Below are positions 35,582-44,483 of a stretch of DNA of 64,000 nucleotides, piece by piece. Numbering within the stretch: the first letter of the stretch is position 1; every line of letters starts with the position of its first letter. Source of the stretch: JAFALK01 sp042701975 (GTDB lineage Bacteria > Pseudomonadota > Gammaproteobacteria > Burkholderiales > Burkholderiaceae_C); assembly GCA_042701975.1 (NCBI GenBank), contig CP170561.1:1302001-1366000 (forward strand). Reading direction: 5' to 3'. The translations under genes and the position numbers were made by a program. The notes under the pieces were generated by a model that saw nothing but the letters and a program-made list of their open reading frames with translations, was not told the origin of the DNA and made no database searches.

Positions 35582-37231
35582 TCAGGCGGGCAGCGCGCGG
35601 TCGATCAAGGCATTCAGATCGATCTGGCTGCCGTTGAAAGCGCCCGCCACGCGGCCCCAGCCCTCGTCGGCCAGCCGCGTGGCGATGAAGGCGTCGGCCA
35701 CGAAGTCTGGTGCGTGCTGGCGCAGCAGCGCGGCCTGCGTCACCAAGGCAATGCGCTGGGTCAGCAGCCGGCCCATGCCTTCCAGCGCAGCCGGCTCGGC
35801 GCCCAGCATGGCGCGAAGACGCTCCACCTCGCGCAGTACCGGCACGTCCCGCACAACGGTCAGCTGGTCCAGCAGCTCGAAAGCCGCCTCCCGCTCCTTG
35901 GCCAAGGCGCGCATCACGTCCAGGCACATCACGTTGCCCGAGCCTTCCCAGATCGAATTGACCGGCGCCTCGCGGAACAGCCGGCCCATGCTGCTGCTCT
36001 CCACATAGCCGTTGCCGCCGAAGATCTCCATCGCCTCGCCGGTCAGTTCCACGGCGCGCTTGCAGACCCAGAACTTCGCGGCCGGCGTGACGAGGCGCTT
36101 CCACAGGCGCTCGGCCGGATCGGCCTGGTTCTCGAAAGCCTGCGCCAGGCGGAAGGCCAGCGTGGTGGCCGCCTCGGCCTCCAGTGCCAGATCGGCGAGC
36201 ACCTGCCGCATCAGCGGCTGATCGGCCAGCTTGCGGCCGAAAGCCTGGCGCTGGCGCGTGTACGCGATCGCCTGCACCGAGGCCTGGCGGATGAAGCCCG
36301 CGCTGCTGGCCACGCAGGCCAGGCGCGTGCAGTTGGCCATCTCGATGATGGTCGCGATGCCTCGCCCCTCTTCTCCCATCAGGAAGCCCTGCGCGTCCTT
36401 GAACTCGACCTCGCTGCTGGAGTTGCTGCGGTTGCCGACCTTGTCCTTCAGGCGCTGGATCTCCACCGCGTTCTTGACGCTGCCGTCCAGCCGCCAGCGC
36501 GGGACGAAGAAGCAGCCGGTGCCGCCATCGGGCAGCTGGGCGACGACCAGATGCGCATCGCACATCGGCGCCGAGAAGAACCACTTGTGGCCGCGGATCG
36601 TGTACTCGGCACCGCGCCCGCCCGGGCCCACCGGTGCGGCCGTCGTCGTGTTCGCACGCACGTCCGAGCCGCCTTGCTTCTCCGTCATGCCCATGCCGAT
36701 GTAGATCGAGCGCTTCTGCGCGATCGGCAGGTCGCGCGCGTCGTAGTCGGTGCAGAAGAGCTTGTCTTTCAGCAGCGGCCAGAGCAGGGGTTCGCGCTGC
36801 AGCAGCGGGATGCAGGCCACGGTCATGATGGACGGGCAGCTCGAGCCCGACTCCACCTGCCCGTGCATGTAGAAGCCCGCCAGCATCGCCGCCCAGCGCC
36901 CGGTGCGCTCGCTGTCGAAGGGCATGGAGACGAAGCCGGCGTTGCGCAGCCGGGCCATGATCGCGTGCCAGCTCGGATGGAAGTCCACGGCGTCGACGCG
37001 GCGGCCGCGGGCATCGAAGGCGCGCAGCTCGGGTGTGTGCAGATTGGCCTCGGCGGCGAGCTCGAAGGCCTCGGCGGAACCGATGTCGTCGCCGTAGCGG
37101 TCCAGCAGCGGCAGCGCCCAGCCGGCTTGTGCACATTGAACGGCGGCTTGCAGCACCAGATCGGTGGTGAAGAGGTTGTAGCCCTTCAGCTCGTCGTATT
37201 GGTTGAACACCTCGTGGGTCTGGAAGCCCAT
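35582..37231 (-). CDS. AidB-type acyl-CoA dehydrogenase family protein
   Basis: A 549-residue flavoprotein of the AidB/long acyl-CoA dehydrogenase group. Motifs: GMGMTEKQGGSDVRANTTTA, GHKWFFSAPMCDAHLVVAQ, RLKDKVGNRSNSSSEVEF and FGGNGYVESSSMGRLFREAPVNSIWEGSGNVMCLD. E. coli AidB binds DNA and is part of the adaptive response to alkylation; others act as isovaleryl-CoA-like dehydrogenases, so DNA protection versus fatty-acid metabolism is open. The C-terminus lacks the long basic tail of E. coli AidB. It is divergent from a TetR gene. Confidence 0.9.
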   Translation of the reverse strand: MGFQTHEVFNQYDELKGYNLFTTDLVLQAAVQCAQAGWALPLLDRYGDDIGSAEAFELAAEANLHTPELRAFDARGRRVDAVDFHPSWHAIMARLRNAGFVSMPFDSERTGRWAAMLAGFYMHGQVESGSSCPSIMTVACIPLLQREPLLWPLLKDKLFCTDYDARDLPIAQKRSIYIGMGMTEKQGGSDVRANTTTAAPVGPGGRGAEYTIRGHKWFFSAPMCDAHLVVAQLPDGGTGCFFVPRWRLDGSVKNAVEIQRLKDKVGNRSNSSSEVEFKDAQGFLMGEEGRGIATIIEMANCTRLACVASSAGFIRQASVQAIAYTRQRQAFGRKLADQPLMRQVLADLALEAEAATTLAFRLAQAFENQADPAERLWKRLVTPAAKFWVCKRAVELTGEAMEIFGGNGYVESSSMGRLFREAPVNSIWEGSGNVMCLDVMRALAKEREAAFELLDQLTVVRDVPVLREVERLRAMLGAEPAALEGMGRLLTQRIALVTQAALLRQHAPDFVADAFIATRLADEGWGRVAGAFNGSQIDLNALIDRALPA

Positions 37232-37284
37232 GCTAGTCTCCTCGGCGAGTGGTCGATTGCAGCGTTCAAAGGAGTCTAGGCGCG

Positions 37285-37944
37285 ATGGTTTCTGGAGGTG
37301 TTCGGCTTCGCAAGCGCACGCCAGTCGAGGCGGCTGCGGGCCCTGTGGCCGTGCGTCGCCGGCCACGCCAGGCCCGTGCCCAAGCCAGCAACCAGGCCCT
37401 GCAGGAGGCCTTTGTTCGGGTTCTGCTCGAACGCGGCTATGCCAAGACGACGATCCGCGAGGTCGCTGCCGTGGCCGGCGTGGGCGTAGGCACCTTCTAC
37501 GAGTACTTCGGCAACATGCGCGCGCTGGCGGCCAAGTGCATCAGCGAAACCGTACGCAGCTGCGCCGTTCGAGCGCGCGAGGCTGGCGCCGCCTGTGCCG
37601 GCCGTCCGCGTGCCGAGCTGGCCTCGGCGGTGATGCGCTCGATGCTCGACACCGTCTGCGCCGATGAAGCGCGCTGGGCGGCCCTGCTCTTGCTGGAGCG
37701 CAACGTCTCCACGCCCGCGGCCTATCGTCGCCATTACGAACAATGGGTGCAGCTGTGGGCCGATGCCTTGGGCGCGGCTTGCGATCCGCCAGCGGCGCCC
37801 TCAGAGGCCGGCCGCATGGTCCATGCCATCAGCTACGGTGTGCTGTGCCAGTGGCTGTTGACGCGCGAACTACCGCTGGATCGCGCGTTGCTGGAGCGGG
37901 AGCTGGGTGCGGCGCTCGACGGCTATCTGGCCCGGATCGGCTGA
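37285..37944 (+). CDS. TetR-family transcriptional regulator
   Basis: A 219-residue regulator. Residues 30-80 hold the HTH (ALQEAFVRVLLERGYAKTTIREVAAVAGVGVGTFYEYFGN). The rest is a helical ligand domain (RAELASAVMRSMLDTVCADEARWAALLLLERN). AAAGGAG lies 11 bases before the ATG at 37285. Divergent position 53 bases from the AidB-like gene suggests it controls that gene, perhaps responding to an acyl-CoA or alkylated ligand. Confidence 0.9.
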   Translation: MVSGGVRLRKRTPVEAAAGPVAVRRRPRQARAQASNQALQEAFVRVLLERGYAKTTIREVAAVAGVGVGTFYEYFGNMRALAAKCISETVRSCAVRAREAGAACAGRPRAELASAVMRSMLDTVCADEARWAALLLLERNVSTPAAYRRHYEQWVQLWADALGAACDPPAAPSEAGRMVHAISYGVLCQWLLTRELPLDRALLERELGAALDGYLARIG

Positions 37945-37976
37945 CCACTCGCTGAACTGATCCATTGATCAATCGG

Positions 37977-39287
37977 TCAGGCCTGGATCACGCTGGCCAT
38001 GCGCTGCAGTTCGGCGCCGCCCAGGCCCTGCTGCTGCGCCACGGTCTGCCAATCGCCAATCGCCGTCCGCACTTCGTCGAGGACGCCCCGCGCCTGGCTT
38101 TGCGTGAGTCGGTAAAGCTCGGCCGTGGCCATGGCGCGGTCGATCTCGGGCGCGGCGCTGCCGCCATCGATGAACAGGGCGTGCTCCAGCTTGGCGTTGC
38201 TGGGGTTCATGTCGAAGGCCGGTGACAGGCGCCAGCCGGTCGGCACGCGGATGAAGCCGTGGTTGCGCAGGTGATCGTCCCGGTTGCCGACCGCGATGTT
38301 GAACAGCAGCCGACGGAAGAGCTGCGCCAGATCGGCCGAGACCTGGTTGCGGGCGCCCTGGTCCTCGATGAACTGGGCCAGGTCCAGATAGCTGGCGCCG
38401 GGCTCGCCGTCGCGCCTCTCCAGCAGCGTCATGGCCGAGGCGTACATGCGGCGCCCTTCTTGCCGATCTGCAGCAGCCTCTGCGGCGATGCGGTCGAAGC
38501 GCGCGGTACAAAAGGTGCGGTGACCCTCTCCCATGGCCAGCAGGCGAGCCGGCGAGACCTCAATGCCGGCGCGCAGGGCCAGCTCATGCGCGACGAACTC
38601 CCAGGCACCCACGTCGTAGCGGTCATCGCGCGCCGGGAACTTGGCGATCCACAGGCTGCCATCCAACTCCCGGAAATTGGCTTTGGGCCGCGCGCCGCCG
38701 AGGGAGGATCCAGGGGCGACGAGCATGGCCAGCCAGCGCTCGTACTCGGGCAACTGCTCAATGCCCGGCTCCTCGACACGACGGCTGATCGCCGCGAGTT
38801 CGCGCAGGCTGCTGACCGGTGGTGCGGCATTGGCACTGTCATCGAGGAAGGGGCCGCCATCCAGGCGCCTGAAGCGCAGGCCGCCCATCCGGGCTTCGTC
38901 ATGCACGCCCAGCAGGAAATCGACCTCCCGCAAGATGCGCAGGGCACGGCCCTCGCGCGTGGCGGCGGCAGCCTCCCGGCGCTCCATGAGCACCCGGCCC
39001 CAGCGGTCCGGAGCCGAGTCCATGAAGACGCCGAAGGCTGGCGCGTCAGCGGGCGGGTGCTGCTCGCCGTGCCAGAGATCCAGTCGCGGATCGAGCACGA
39101 AGGCGTGGCCGCTGTCCAGCCAGGCGGGGCTGTATTCGAAAGCAGCGGGCGCATCGGTCCGGGCCAGCGTGCGGTGCAAAAAGCCCACCAGGCGAGGGTC
39201 AGTGGGCGGGGCTGACGAGAACAGCTCTGGCGCGTCGAGGCAGACCTGCCAGGTCTGACGGCCCCTCGCGACCGCGGCCGCATTCAT
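37977..39287 (-). CDS. hipA: HipA-type Ser/Thr kinase toxin
   Basis: A 436-residue HipA-family kinase. The nucleotide loop and substrate-side motif SSLGGARPKANFRELDGSLWIAKFP is near residues 190-215, the catalytic loop is NIAVGNRDDHLRNHGF and the metal motif PAFDMNPS. HipA of E. coli phosphorylates glutamyl-tRNA synthetase and stops translation, giving persistence. The ATG overlaps the hipB stop by four bases, the usual antitoxin-first arrangement. Sequence is on the long side and lacks obvious damage. Confidence 0.92.
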   Translation of the reverse strand: MNAAAVARGRQTWQVCLDAPELFSSAPPTDPRLVGFLHRTLARTDAPAAFEYSPAWLDSGHAFVLDPRLDLWHGEQHPPADAPAFGVFMDSAPDRWGRVLMERREAAAATREGRALRILREVDFLLGVHDEARMGGLRFRRLDGGPFLDDSANAAPPVSSLRELAAISRRVEEPGIEQLPEYERWLAMLVAPGSSLGGARPKANFRELDGSLWIAKFPARDDRYDVGAWEFVAHELALRAGIEVSPARLLAMGEGHRTFCTARFDRIAAEAAADRQEGRRMYASAMTLLERRDGEPGASYLDLAQFIEDQGARNQVSADLAQLFRRLLFNIAVGNRDDHLRNHGFIRVPTGWRLSPAFDMNPSNAKLEHALFIDGGSAAPEIDRAMATAELYRLTQSQARGVLDEVRTAIGDWQTVAQQQGLGGAELQRMASVIQA

Positions 39288-39592
39288 TCCTGCGTCCCGC
39301 GCCGCGCGCCGAGCAGTTCCAGATCCTGCAGCTTGCGCCCGAGTTCGTCATCGGCCGCGAGGCGATCAATGTCGCCATCCAGCCCGAGGACCCGCAGCGC
39401 CCGCATGAAGGTGCCGATGGCGACCGCCGGATCTCCGTTCTCCATCCTGCGCAGCGTCTCCCGGGAGATGCCCACCCGCTCAGCAAAGAGTTCGCTGCTG
39501 AGCTTGCGCCGGTCGCGCGCCAACCGCAGCCTCAAGCCCAGCGCCTCCAGCTGCTTGACGGTCGAGGGGAAGGTCTGGACGATTCTCTTCAT
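39284..39592 (-). CDS. hipB: HipB-type XRE antitoxin
   Basis: A 102-residue XRE DNA-binding protein. The HTH (LGLRLRLARDRRKLSSELFAERVGISRETLRRMENGD) covers residues about 18-55. It should bind HipA and repress the hip operon. Start at 39592 (MKRIVQTF) is preferred to a GTG at 39610 because a sigma-70-like promoter predicts transcription start at or just before this ATG, which would make the mRNA leaderless. Confidence 0.88.
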   Translation of the reverse strand: MKRIVQTFPSTVKQLEALGLRLRLARDRRKLSSELFAERVGISRETLRRMENGDPAVAIGTFMRALRVLGLDGDIDRLAADDELGRKLQDLELLGARRGTQE

Positions 39593-39599
39593 GCCACAT

Positions 39600-39628
39600 A
39601 TAGTAGGCACAAAGGCTTATTTTGTCTA
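39600..39628 (-). promoter_or_regulatory. Predicted hipBA sigma-70 promoter
   Basis: On the minus strand TAGACA (5 of 6 to TTGACA) is followed by 17 bases and TACTAT (4 of 6 to TATAAT); the ATG follows the -10 box after 7 bases. This suggests a leaderless hipB transcript. Confidence 0.5.
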
Positions 39629-39630
39629 TT

Positions 39631-39723
39631 TAATGAGGCTGCCATCTCGGGATCTCAACCCATTGGACTTAAATGTGCCTCATTAATTGGTCAATTTCTA
39701 TAAAAATGCAATATTTATGAGGC
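39631..39723. promoter_or_regulatory. Three-box AT-rich control region of hipBA
   Basis: TAATGAGGC at 39631-39639, its exact inverse GCCTCATTA at 39677-39685, and TTATGAGGC at 39715-39723 occur in a strikingly A/T-rich intergenic stretch. The first box abuts the predicted -35. They are good candidates for HipB operators, possibly binding dimers that loop DNA. Confidence 0.45.
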
Positions 39724-39743
39724 GCGTTGGCGAGTGATCCGCC

Positions 39744-40688
39744 TCAAACCTCGTGGCAAGCCACCTGCCGCCCATCCACCTCGCGCAGCAGTGGCATCTC
39801 CACCGAGCAGCGCGCCGTGGCCAGCGGGCAGCGCTTGTGGAAAGCGCAGCCGCTCGGCGGGTTCAGCGGGCTGGGCAGCTCGCCGTGGATCTTGATGCGT
39901 GCGCGGCGGTCCTCGGCGCGCAGGGCCGGCGTGGCGCTCATCAGCGCACGCGTGTACGGATGCAGCGGCGCGCTGAAGATGCGATTCTTGGCGCCCACTT
40001 CGACGGCGCGGCCCAGATACATCACCATCAGCTCGTCGGCCACGTGCTCGACGACGCTCAGGTTGTGCGAGATGAACACATAGCCCGTGCCGAACTCTTC
40101 CTGCAGGTCCATGAAGAGGTTCAGGATCTGGGCCTGGATGGACACGTCGAGCGCGGATGTGGGCTCGTCGGCCACCACCACGCCGGGCTCCAGGATCATG
40201 GCCCGCGCGATGGCGATGCGCTGGCGCTGGCCGCCGCTGAACATGTGCGGGAAACGCGCCAGGTGCTCCTTGCGCAGGCCCACCTTGGCGGCGAGCAGCT
40301 CGATGCGCTCGCGGCGTTCGGGTTTGCTGAGCTGCGTGTTGATCGCCAACGGCTCGTCCAGCGTCGCGGCAATCGTCTTGCGCGGGTTCAGCGAGGCGAA
40401 GGGGTTCTGGAACACCATCTGCACGCGGCGGCGCATCTCGGCATTGGCGACGGCGGGCTTGCCGTCGATCAGCAGCTCGCCGCCGCTGGGCGCCTCGATC
40501 AGCGTGAGCTGCCGCGCCAGCGTGGACTTGCCGCAGCCGGATTCGCCGACCACGGCGAGCGTCTTGCGCGCCTCAAGCTTGAAGCTCACGCCGTCCAGCG
40601 CCTTGACCGTCGCCTTCGGCTTGAAGAGGCCTTGCCCGACCTTGTAGTGGCGCGCGAGATCGCGTGCTTCCATCAGCGGCGCGGTCAT
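39744..40688 (-). CDS. dppF: Peptide ABC transporter ATP-binding protein
   Basis: A 314-residue ATPase with Walker A GESGCGKST near residue 48, signature MFSGGQRQRIAIARA, Walker B VVVADEPTSALDV and the oligopeptide-type C-terminal zinc/iron-sulfur-like Cys cluster (CAFHKRCPLATARC). It pairs with DppD for peptide import. Its start overlaps the dppD stop by four bases. Last gene of the transporter operon. Confidence 0.92.
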   Translation of the reverse strand: MTAPLMEARDLARHYKVGQGLFKPKATVKALDGVSFKLEARKTLAVVGESGCGKSTLARQLTLIEAPSGGELLIDGKPAVANAEMRRRVQMVFQNPFASLNPRKTIAATLDEPLAINTQLSKPERRERIELLAAKVGLRKEHLARFPHMFSGGQRQRIAIARAMILEPGVVVADEPTSALDVSIQAQILNLFMDLQEEFGTGYVFISHNLSVVEHVADELMVMYLGRAVEVGAKNRIFSAPLHPYTRALMSATPALRAEDRRARIKIHGELPSPLNPPSGCAFHKRCPLATARCSVEMPLLREVDGRQVACHEV

Positions 40689-41629
40689 GCGGCGACTCCT
40701 CGGGGGAAGAAGCAGCGCACGCCTTGTTCAAGCGCCGGGCGCTCGTCGCGGCAACGCGGCTGCACGTACGGGCAGCGCGGCGAGAGCAGGCAGCCGCTCG
40801 GGCGGTCGTACGCGCCGGGCACGATGCCGGGCAGGGCCGAGAGGCGATGCGCGCCCTTGTTGTGTTCGGGGATCGCGGCCAGCAGCGCCTCGGTGTACGG
40901 ATGGCGCGGCGCTTCGAAGATCTGGGGCACAAAGCCCAGCTCGGCCACCTGGCCGGCATACATCACGGCCACGCGCTGCGCCATCTCGGCGATCACGGCG
41001 AGGTCGTGCGTGATCATCACCAGGCCCATGCCGCGCTCCTTTTGCAGGCGCAGCAGCAGGTCCATGATCTGCGCTTGAATCGTCACGTCCAGCGCCGTCG
41101 TGGGCTCGTCGGCGATCAGCAGCTTGGGCTCGCAGGCGATGGACATGGCGATCATCACACGCTGGTTCATGCCGCCCGAGAGCTGGTGCGGATAGGCCTG
41201 GGCACGGCGCGCCGGGTCGGGGATCTCGACGAGTTCGAGCAGCTCGATCACGCGCCGCTCAGCGGCCTTGCCCTTGAGGCCCAGATGGACCTTCAGCACC
41301 TCGGCGATCTGTGCGCCGACGGTGTAGCTCGGGTTCAGGCTGGTGAGCGCGTCTTGGAAGACCATCGCCATCTCGCGGCCGATCAGCTGGCGGCGGCGCG
41401 CGGGCGCCACCTTGAGCAGGTCCTCGCCCATGAACTCGAGCTTGTCCGCGGTGACGACGCCGGGCGCGTCGATCAGGCCCATCAGCGCGAGCATGGTGAC
41501 CGACTTGCCTGAGCCTGACTCGCCGACGATGCCCAGCAGCTCGCCGGCCTCGACGTCCAGGTCCACGCCATCGACGGCGGGGAAGCTGCCAAAGCGCACG
41601 CGCAGATTGCGGATGGACAGCAAGCTCAT
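40685..41629 (-). CDS. dppD: Peptide ABC transporter ATP-binding protein
   Basis: A 314-residue ATPase. Walker A GESGSGKSV, signature QLSGGMNQRVMIA, Walker B LLIADEPTTALDV and the C-terminal oligo/dipeptide domain with CLLSPRCPYVQPRC. The start at 41629 (MSLLSIRNLRVRFGS) overlaps the dppC stop; an upstream ATG at 41788 lies well inside dppC and is rejected. Confidence 0.92.
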   Translation of the reverse strand: MSLLSIRNLRVRFGSFPAVDGVDLDVEAGELLGIVGESGSGKSVTMLALMGLIDAPGVVTADKLEFMGEDLLKVAPARRRQLIGREMAMVFQDALTSLNPSYTVGAQIAEVLKVHLGLKGKAAERRVIELLELVEIPDPARRAQAYPHQLSGGMNQRVMIAMSIACEPKLLIADEPTTALDVTIQAQIMDLLLRLQKERGMGLVMITHDLAVIAEMAQRVAVMYAGQVAELGFVPQIFEAPRHPYTEALLAAIPEHNKGAHRLSALPGIVPGAYDRPSGCLLSPRCPYVQPRCRDERPALEQGVRCFFPRGVAA

Positions 41630-42525
41630 CAGCTCACCTTGCGCAGCTTCGGATCGAGCGCATCGCGCAGCCCGTCGCCCATCAGGTTGACGGCCAGCAC
41701 GCTCAACAAGATCGTCAGGCCCGGCAGCGTCACGACCCAGGGCGCACGCTCCATGTAGTCGCGCGCGGCGGACAGCATCGTGCCCCACTCGGGCGTGGGC
41801 GCCTGCACGCCCAGGCCGAGGAAGCCCAGGCCGGCGGTTTCAAGAATCGCCGAGGAGAACGACAGGGTGGCGTTCACGATCAGCGGAGCCATGCAGTTGG
41901 GCAGCACGGCGGAGAACATCAGCCTGAACGTGCCCGCCCCTGCAACCCTGCTGGCGGTGACGTAGTCGCGGTTGATCTCGGCCAGCGCGGCCGCGCGCGT
42001 CAGGCGCGTGTAGCCGGGCAGGGCGCCGATGGCGATGGCGATCACGGTGTTGATCAGGCCGGGGCCCAGCACCGTGATCACGCAGATGGCGAGCAGCAGG
42101 CCGGGCAGGGCCAGCATCACGTCCATCACGCGCATGATCGCGGGCGCCAGGCTGTGCTGGTAGAACGCGGCGAGCAGGCCGAGGATCACGCCGGGCAGCA
42201 TGGACATGCCGACGGAGGCCAGGCCGATGCCCAGCGAGATGCGCCCGCCATGCAGCAGGCGCGAGAGCACGTCGCGGCCGAGCTCGTCGGTGCCGAGCGG
42301 GAATTGCCAGGTGCCGCCTTCGCCCCAGATCGGCGCTTGCAGCATGTGATCGCGGTACTGCTGGACGGGATCGTGCGGTGCCACCCAGCCCGCCAGCAGC
42401 GAGGCCATGGCGATCAGCGCAAAGATGATCAAGGCGATCAGCGCGCCGCGATTGGCCGCAAAGCCACGCCAGGATTCAACCCAGGGTGACGGGGGAGCGG
42501 TGAGAGCGGGAGCAGCGGTGGCCAT
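41629..42525 (-). CDS. dppC: Peptide ABC transporter permease
   Basis: A 298-residue DppC-like permease with an N-terminal helix (ALIALIIFALIAMASLLAGWVAP), the FPLGTDELGRDVLSRLLHGGRISL signature and the EAA loop region (AALAEINRDYVTASRVAGAG). The start at 42525 is confirmed by overlap with the dppB stop. Partner of DppB. Confidence 0.93.
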   Translation of the reverse strand: MATAAPALTAPPSPWVESWRGFAANRGALIALIIFALIAMASLLAGWVAPHDPVQQYRDHMLQAPIWGEGGTWQFPLGTDELGRDVLSRLLHGGRISLGIGLASVGMSMLPGVILGLLAAFYQHSLAPAIMRVMDVMLALPGLLLAICVITVLGPGLINTVIAIAIGALPGYTRLTRAAALAEINRDYVTASRVAGAGTFRLMFSAVLPNCMAPLIVNATLSFSSAILETAGLGFLGLGVQAPTPEWGTMLSAARDYMERAPWVVTLPGLTILLSVLAVNLMGDGLRDALDPKLRKVS

Positions 42526-43535
42526 CAATGTTGCGAGCGAATGCGGGGATTCACCACGCCGTAGAGGATGTCGACCACCAGGTTGACGCCGATGAAGGTC
42601 AGGGCCGAGATCAGGATGCCGGCCTGCACGACGGGATAGTCGCGGCGCGAGATCGAATCGATCAGCCACTTGCCGATACCGGGCCAGGAGAAGATGGTTT
42701 CGGTGAGCACGGCGCCGGCCAGCAGGCTGCCGGTCTGCATGCCCACCACCGTCAGCACCGGGATCAGCGCGTTGCGCAGCGCGTGCACGACGACGATGCG
42801 CCGCGGGTTCAGGCCCTTGGCGCGCGCGGTGCGGATGTAGTCCTCGCGCAGCACTTCGAGCATGCTCGATCGCGTCATGCGCGCGACGACGGCCATCGTG
42901 CTCGTGCCCAGCACCAGACCTGGCAGCAGCAGGTGGAACACGCTGGAAGCGAAGGCGCCACGCTCGCCGGAGAAGAGGCTGTCGATCAGCATGAAGCCGG
43001 TGATGCGGTCGACCTCGTACTCCACGCTGATGCGGCCCGAGATCGGCGTCCAGCCCAGGTTGACCGAGAAGAACATGATGAGGATGAGGCCCCACCAGAA
43101 CACCGGCATCGAATAGCCGACGGTGGCCGTGCCCATCACACCCTGATCGAGCAAGGAGCCGCGCTTGAGCGCCGCCACCATGCCGAGCGTCAAACCCAAG
43201 CTAACGGCCAGAACCAGCGCCATGAAGGCCAGCTCTACCGTGGCGGGGAACAGGGCCTTGAACTCTTCAGCGACGGGCAGGTGGCTGACCAGCGATTCGC
43301 CCAGGTCGCCCTGCGCGAGACGCACCAGATAGTGGGCGTACTGCTTGTAGATCGGCTGGTCGAGGCCCAGGCGGTGCGCCATCTCGGCGTGGGTGGCCGG
43401 GTCCAGGCCGCGCTCGCCCATCATCACCTCGATGGGGTCGCCCGGCACCAGCCGGATCAGCCCGAAGGCGACGAGCGTGATGCCCAGCAGCGTGGGCAGC
43501 AGGGTGGCGAGTTTCCTGAGCAGGAAGCCGAACAC
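42525..43535 (-). CDS. dppB: Peptide ABC transporter permease
   Basis: A 336-residue DppB-like permease with six membrane helices: LLPTLLGITLVAFGLIRLVPGDP at the N-terminus and the EAA loop LEVLREDYIRTARAKGL. It is first of four overlapping transporter genes and starts 18 bases behind an amidase gene. No periplasmic binding protein is encoded in the operon, so it must borrow one, as the E. coli DPP complex does with MppA for murein peptide. Confidence 0.93.
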   Translation of the reverse strand: MFGFLLRKLATLLPTLLGITLVAFGLIRLVPGDPIEVMMGERGLDPATHAEMAHRLGLDQPIYKQYAHYLVRLAQGDLGESLVSHLPVAEEFKALFPATVELAFMALVLAVSLGLTLGMVAALKRGSLLDQGVMGTATVGYSMPVFWWGLILIMFFSVNLGWTPISGRISVEYEVDRITGFMLIDSLFSGERGAFASSVFHLLLPGLVLGTSTMAVVARMTRSSMLEVLREDYIRTARAKGLNPRRIVVVHALRNALIPVLTVVGMQTGSLLAGAVLTETIFSWPGIGKWLIDSISRRDYPVVQAGILISALTFIGVNLVVDILYGVVNPRIRSQH

Positions 43536-43553
43536 GTCGAGTGAACCGACGGA

Positions 43554-44408
43554 TTACTTCGACGCCGCCGAAGCTGCGGCCGAAGGTGCCATCACCATGC
43601 CGCCCTTGGTGGTGGCCACATCGATCAGCGCGGCGGTCTCGGCGTCGAGCGCGCCGTCGTACTTGGCCGGGCGGAAGCGCATCTGGAAGGTCAGGATCAC
43701 GTCGCGGGTGCGTTCGTCCCACATGCCGCTGCGGTTGATGTCGTAGCCAAAGCGCCCGAGCTTGTCCTGCACCCAGGCCACGTCCGGCAGGCCGTTGGCT
43801 TCATAGCCGGCCTGCTTGGTGGCCACTTGCGCAGCGTCCGGCCACGGGATGATGCCCGCGTCATAGAACTGCTTCCACGGGAACATCGGGCCCGGGTCCT
43901 GCTTGCGGCCGGGGGCGATGTCGGCGTGGCCCAGCACGCGCTCGGGCAGGATCTTGTGGCGGGCCTGGATGTCCTTGGCCAGCTTGATCACTTCATCGAT
44001 CTGCGCTTGCGGGAAGGGCGCGTAGACGCGGCCTTCCGGCGTGTCCGTGTAGCCCAGGTTCACGATCTCAATGCCGATCGAGCCCGGGTTCAGGTTCTGG
44101 TTGCCGGCCCAGTAGCTGGAGCCCGCGTGCCAGGCGCGGCGGTTCTCGTCCACGAGCTGGTACACGCCTGCGGGTTCGTCACGCACCAGGTAGTGCGCGC
44201 TGACGCCGCGGCCGGCCTGCGTGAGCGCACGCACCGAGCCGGCGTAGTCCAGCACCGTGTAATGGATGATCAGGAACTGCGCGCGGCTGTCTTCATTGGC
44301 CGAGGGGAAATGTTCCAGGCTCGCGCCCTTCATGCCCAGTGGGCCGGTGGCACAGCCGGCAAGGGCCAGGGCGCTGAAGAGCGTGCAGAGCAGCAGTCGT
44401 TTTTTCAT
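43554..44408 (-). CDS. AmiD-like N-acetylmuramoyl-L-alanine amidase lipoprotein
   Basis: A 284-residue lipoprotein with lipobox LALAGC (Cys19). The amidase_2 domain (residues about 40-180) has FLIIHYT and VLGHADIAPGRKQDPGP carrying the zinc His ligands, VSAHYLV and SIGIEIVN. A peptidoglycan-binding domain follows (residues 205-270, VAWVQDKLGRFGYDINRSG). AmiD cleaves the MurNAc-L-Ala bond, also in anhydro-muropeptides, from the outer membrane. It lies 18 bases before dppB and 75 bases after its paralogue. Confidence 0.94.
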   Translation of the reverse strand: MKKRLLLCTLFSALALAGCATGPLGMKGASLEHFPSANEDSRAQFLIIHYTVLDYAGSVRALTQAGRGVSAHYLVRDEPAGVYQLVDENRRAWHAGSSYWAGNQNLNPGSIGIEIVNLGYTDTPEGRVYAPFPQAQIDEVIKLAKDIQARHKILPERVLGHADIAPGRKQDPGPMFPWKQFYDAGIIPWPDAAQVATKQAGYEANGLPDVAWVQDKLGRFGYDINRSGMWDERTRDVILTFQMRFRPAKYDGALDAETAALIDVATTKGGMVMAPSAAASAASK

Positions 44409-44483
44409 GGGTCGGACACCTTAAGTGCGAGGGCCGCCCGGCGCAAATGGCATTGCGGGCGCGCGGCATAACTTTATCGAATG

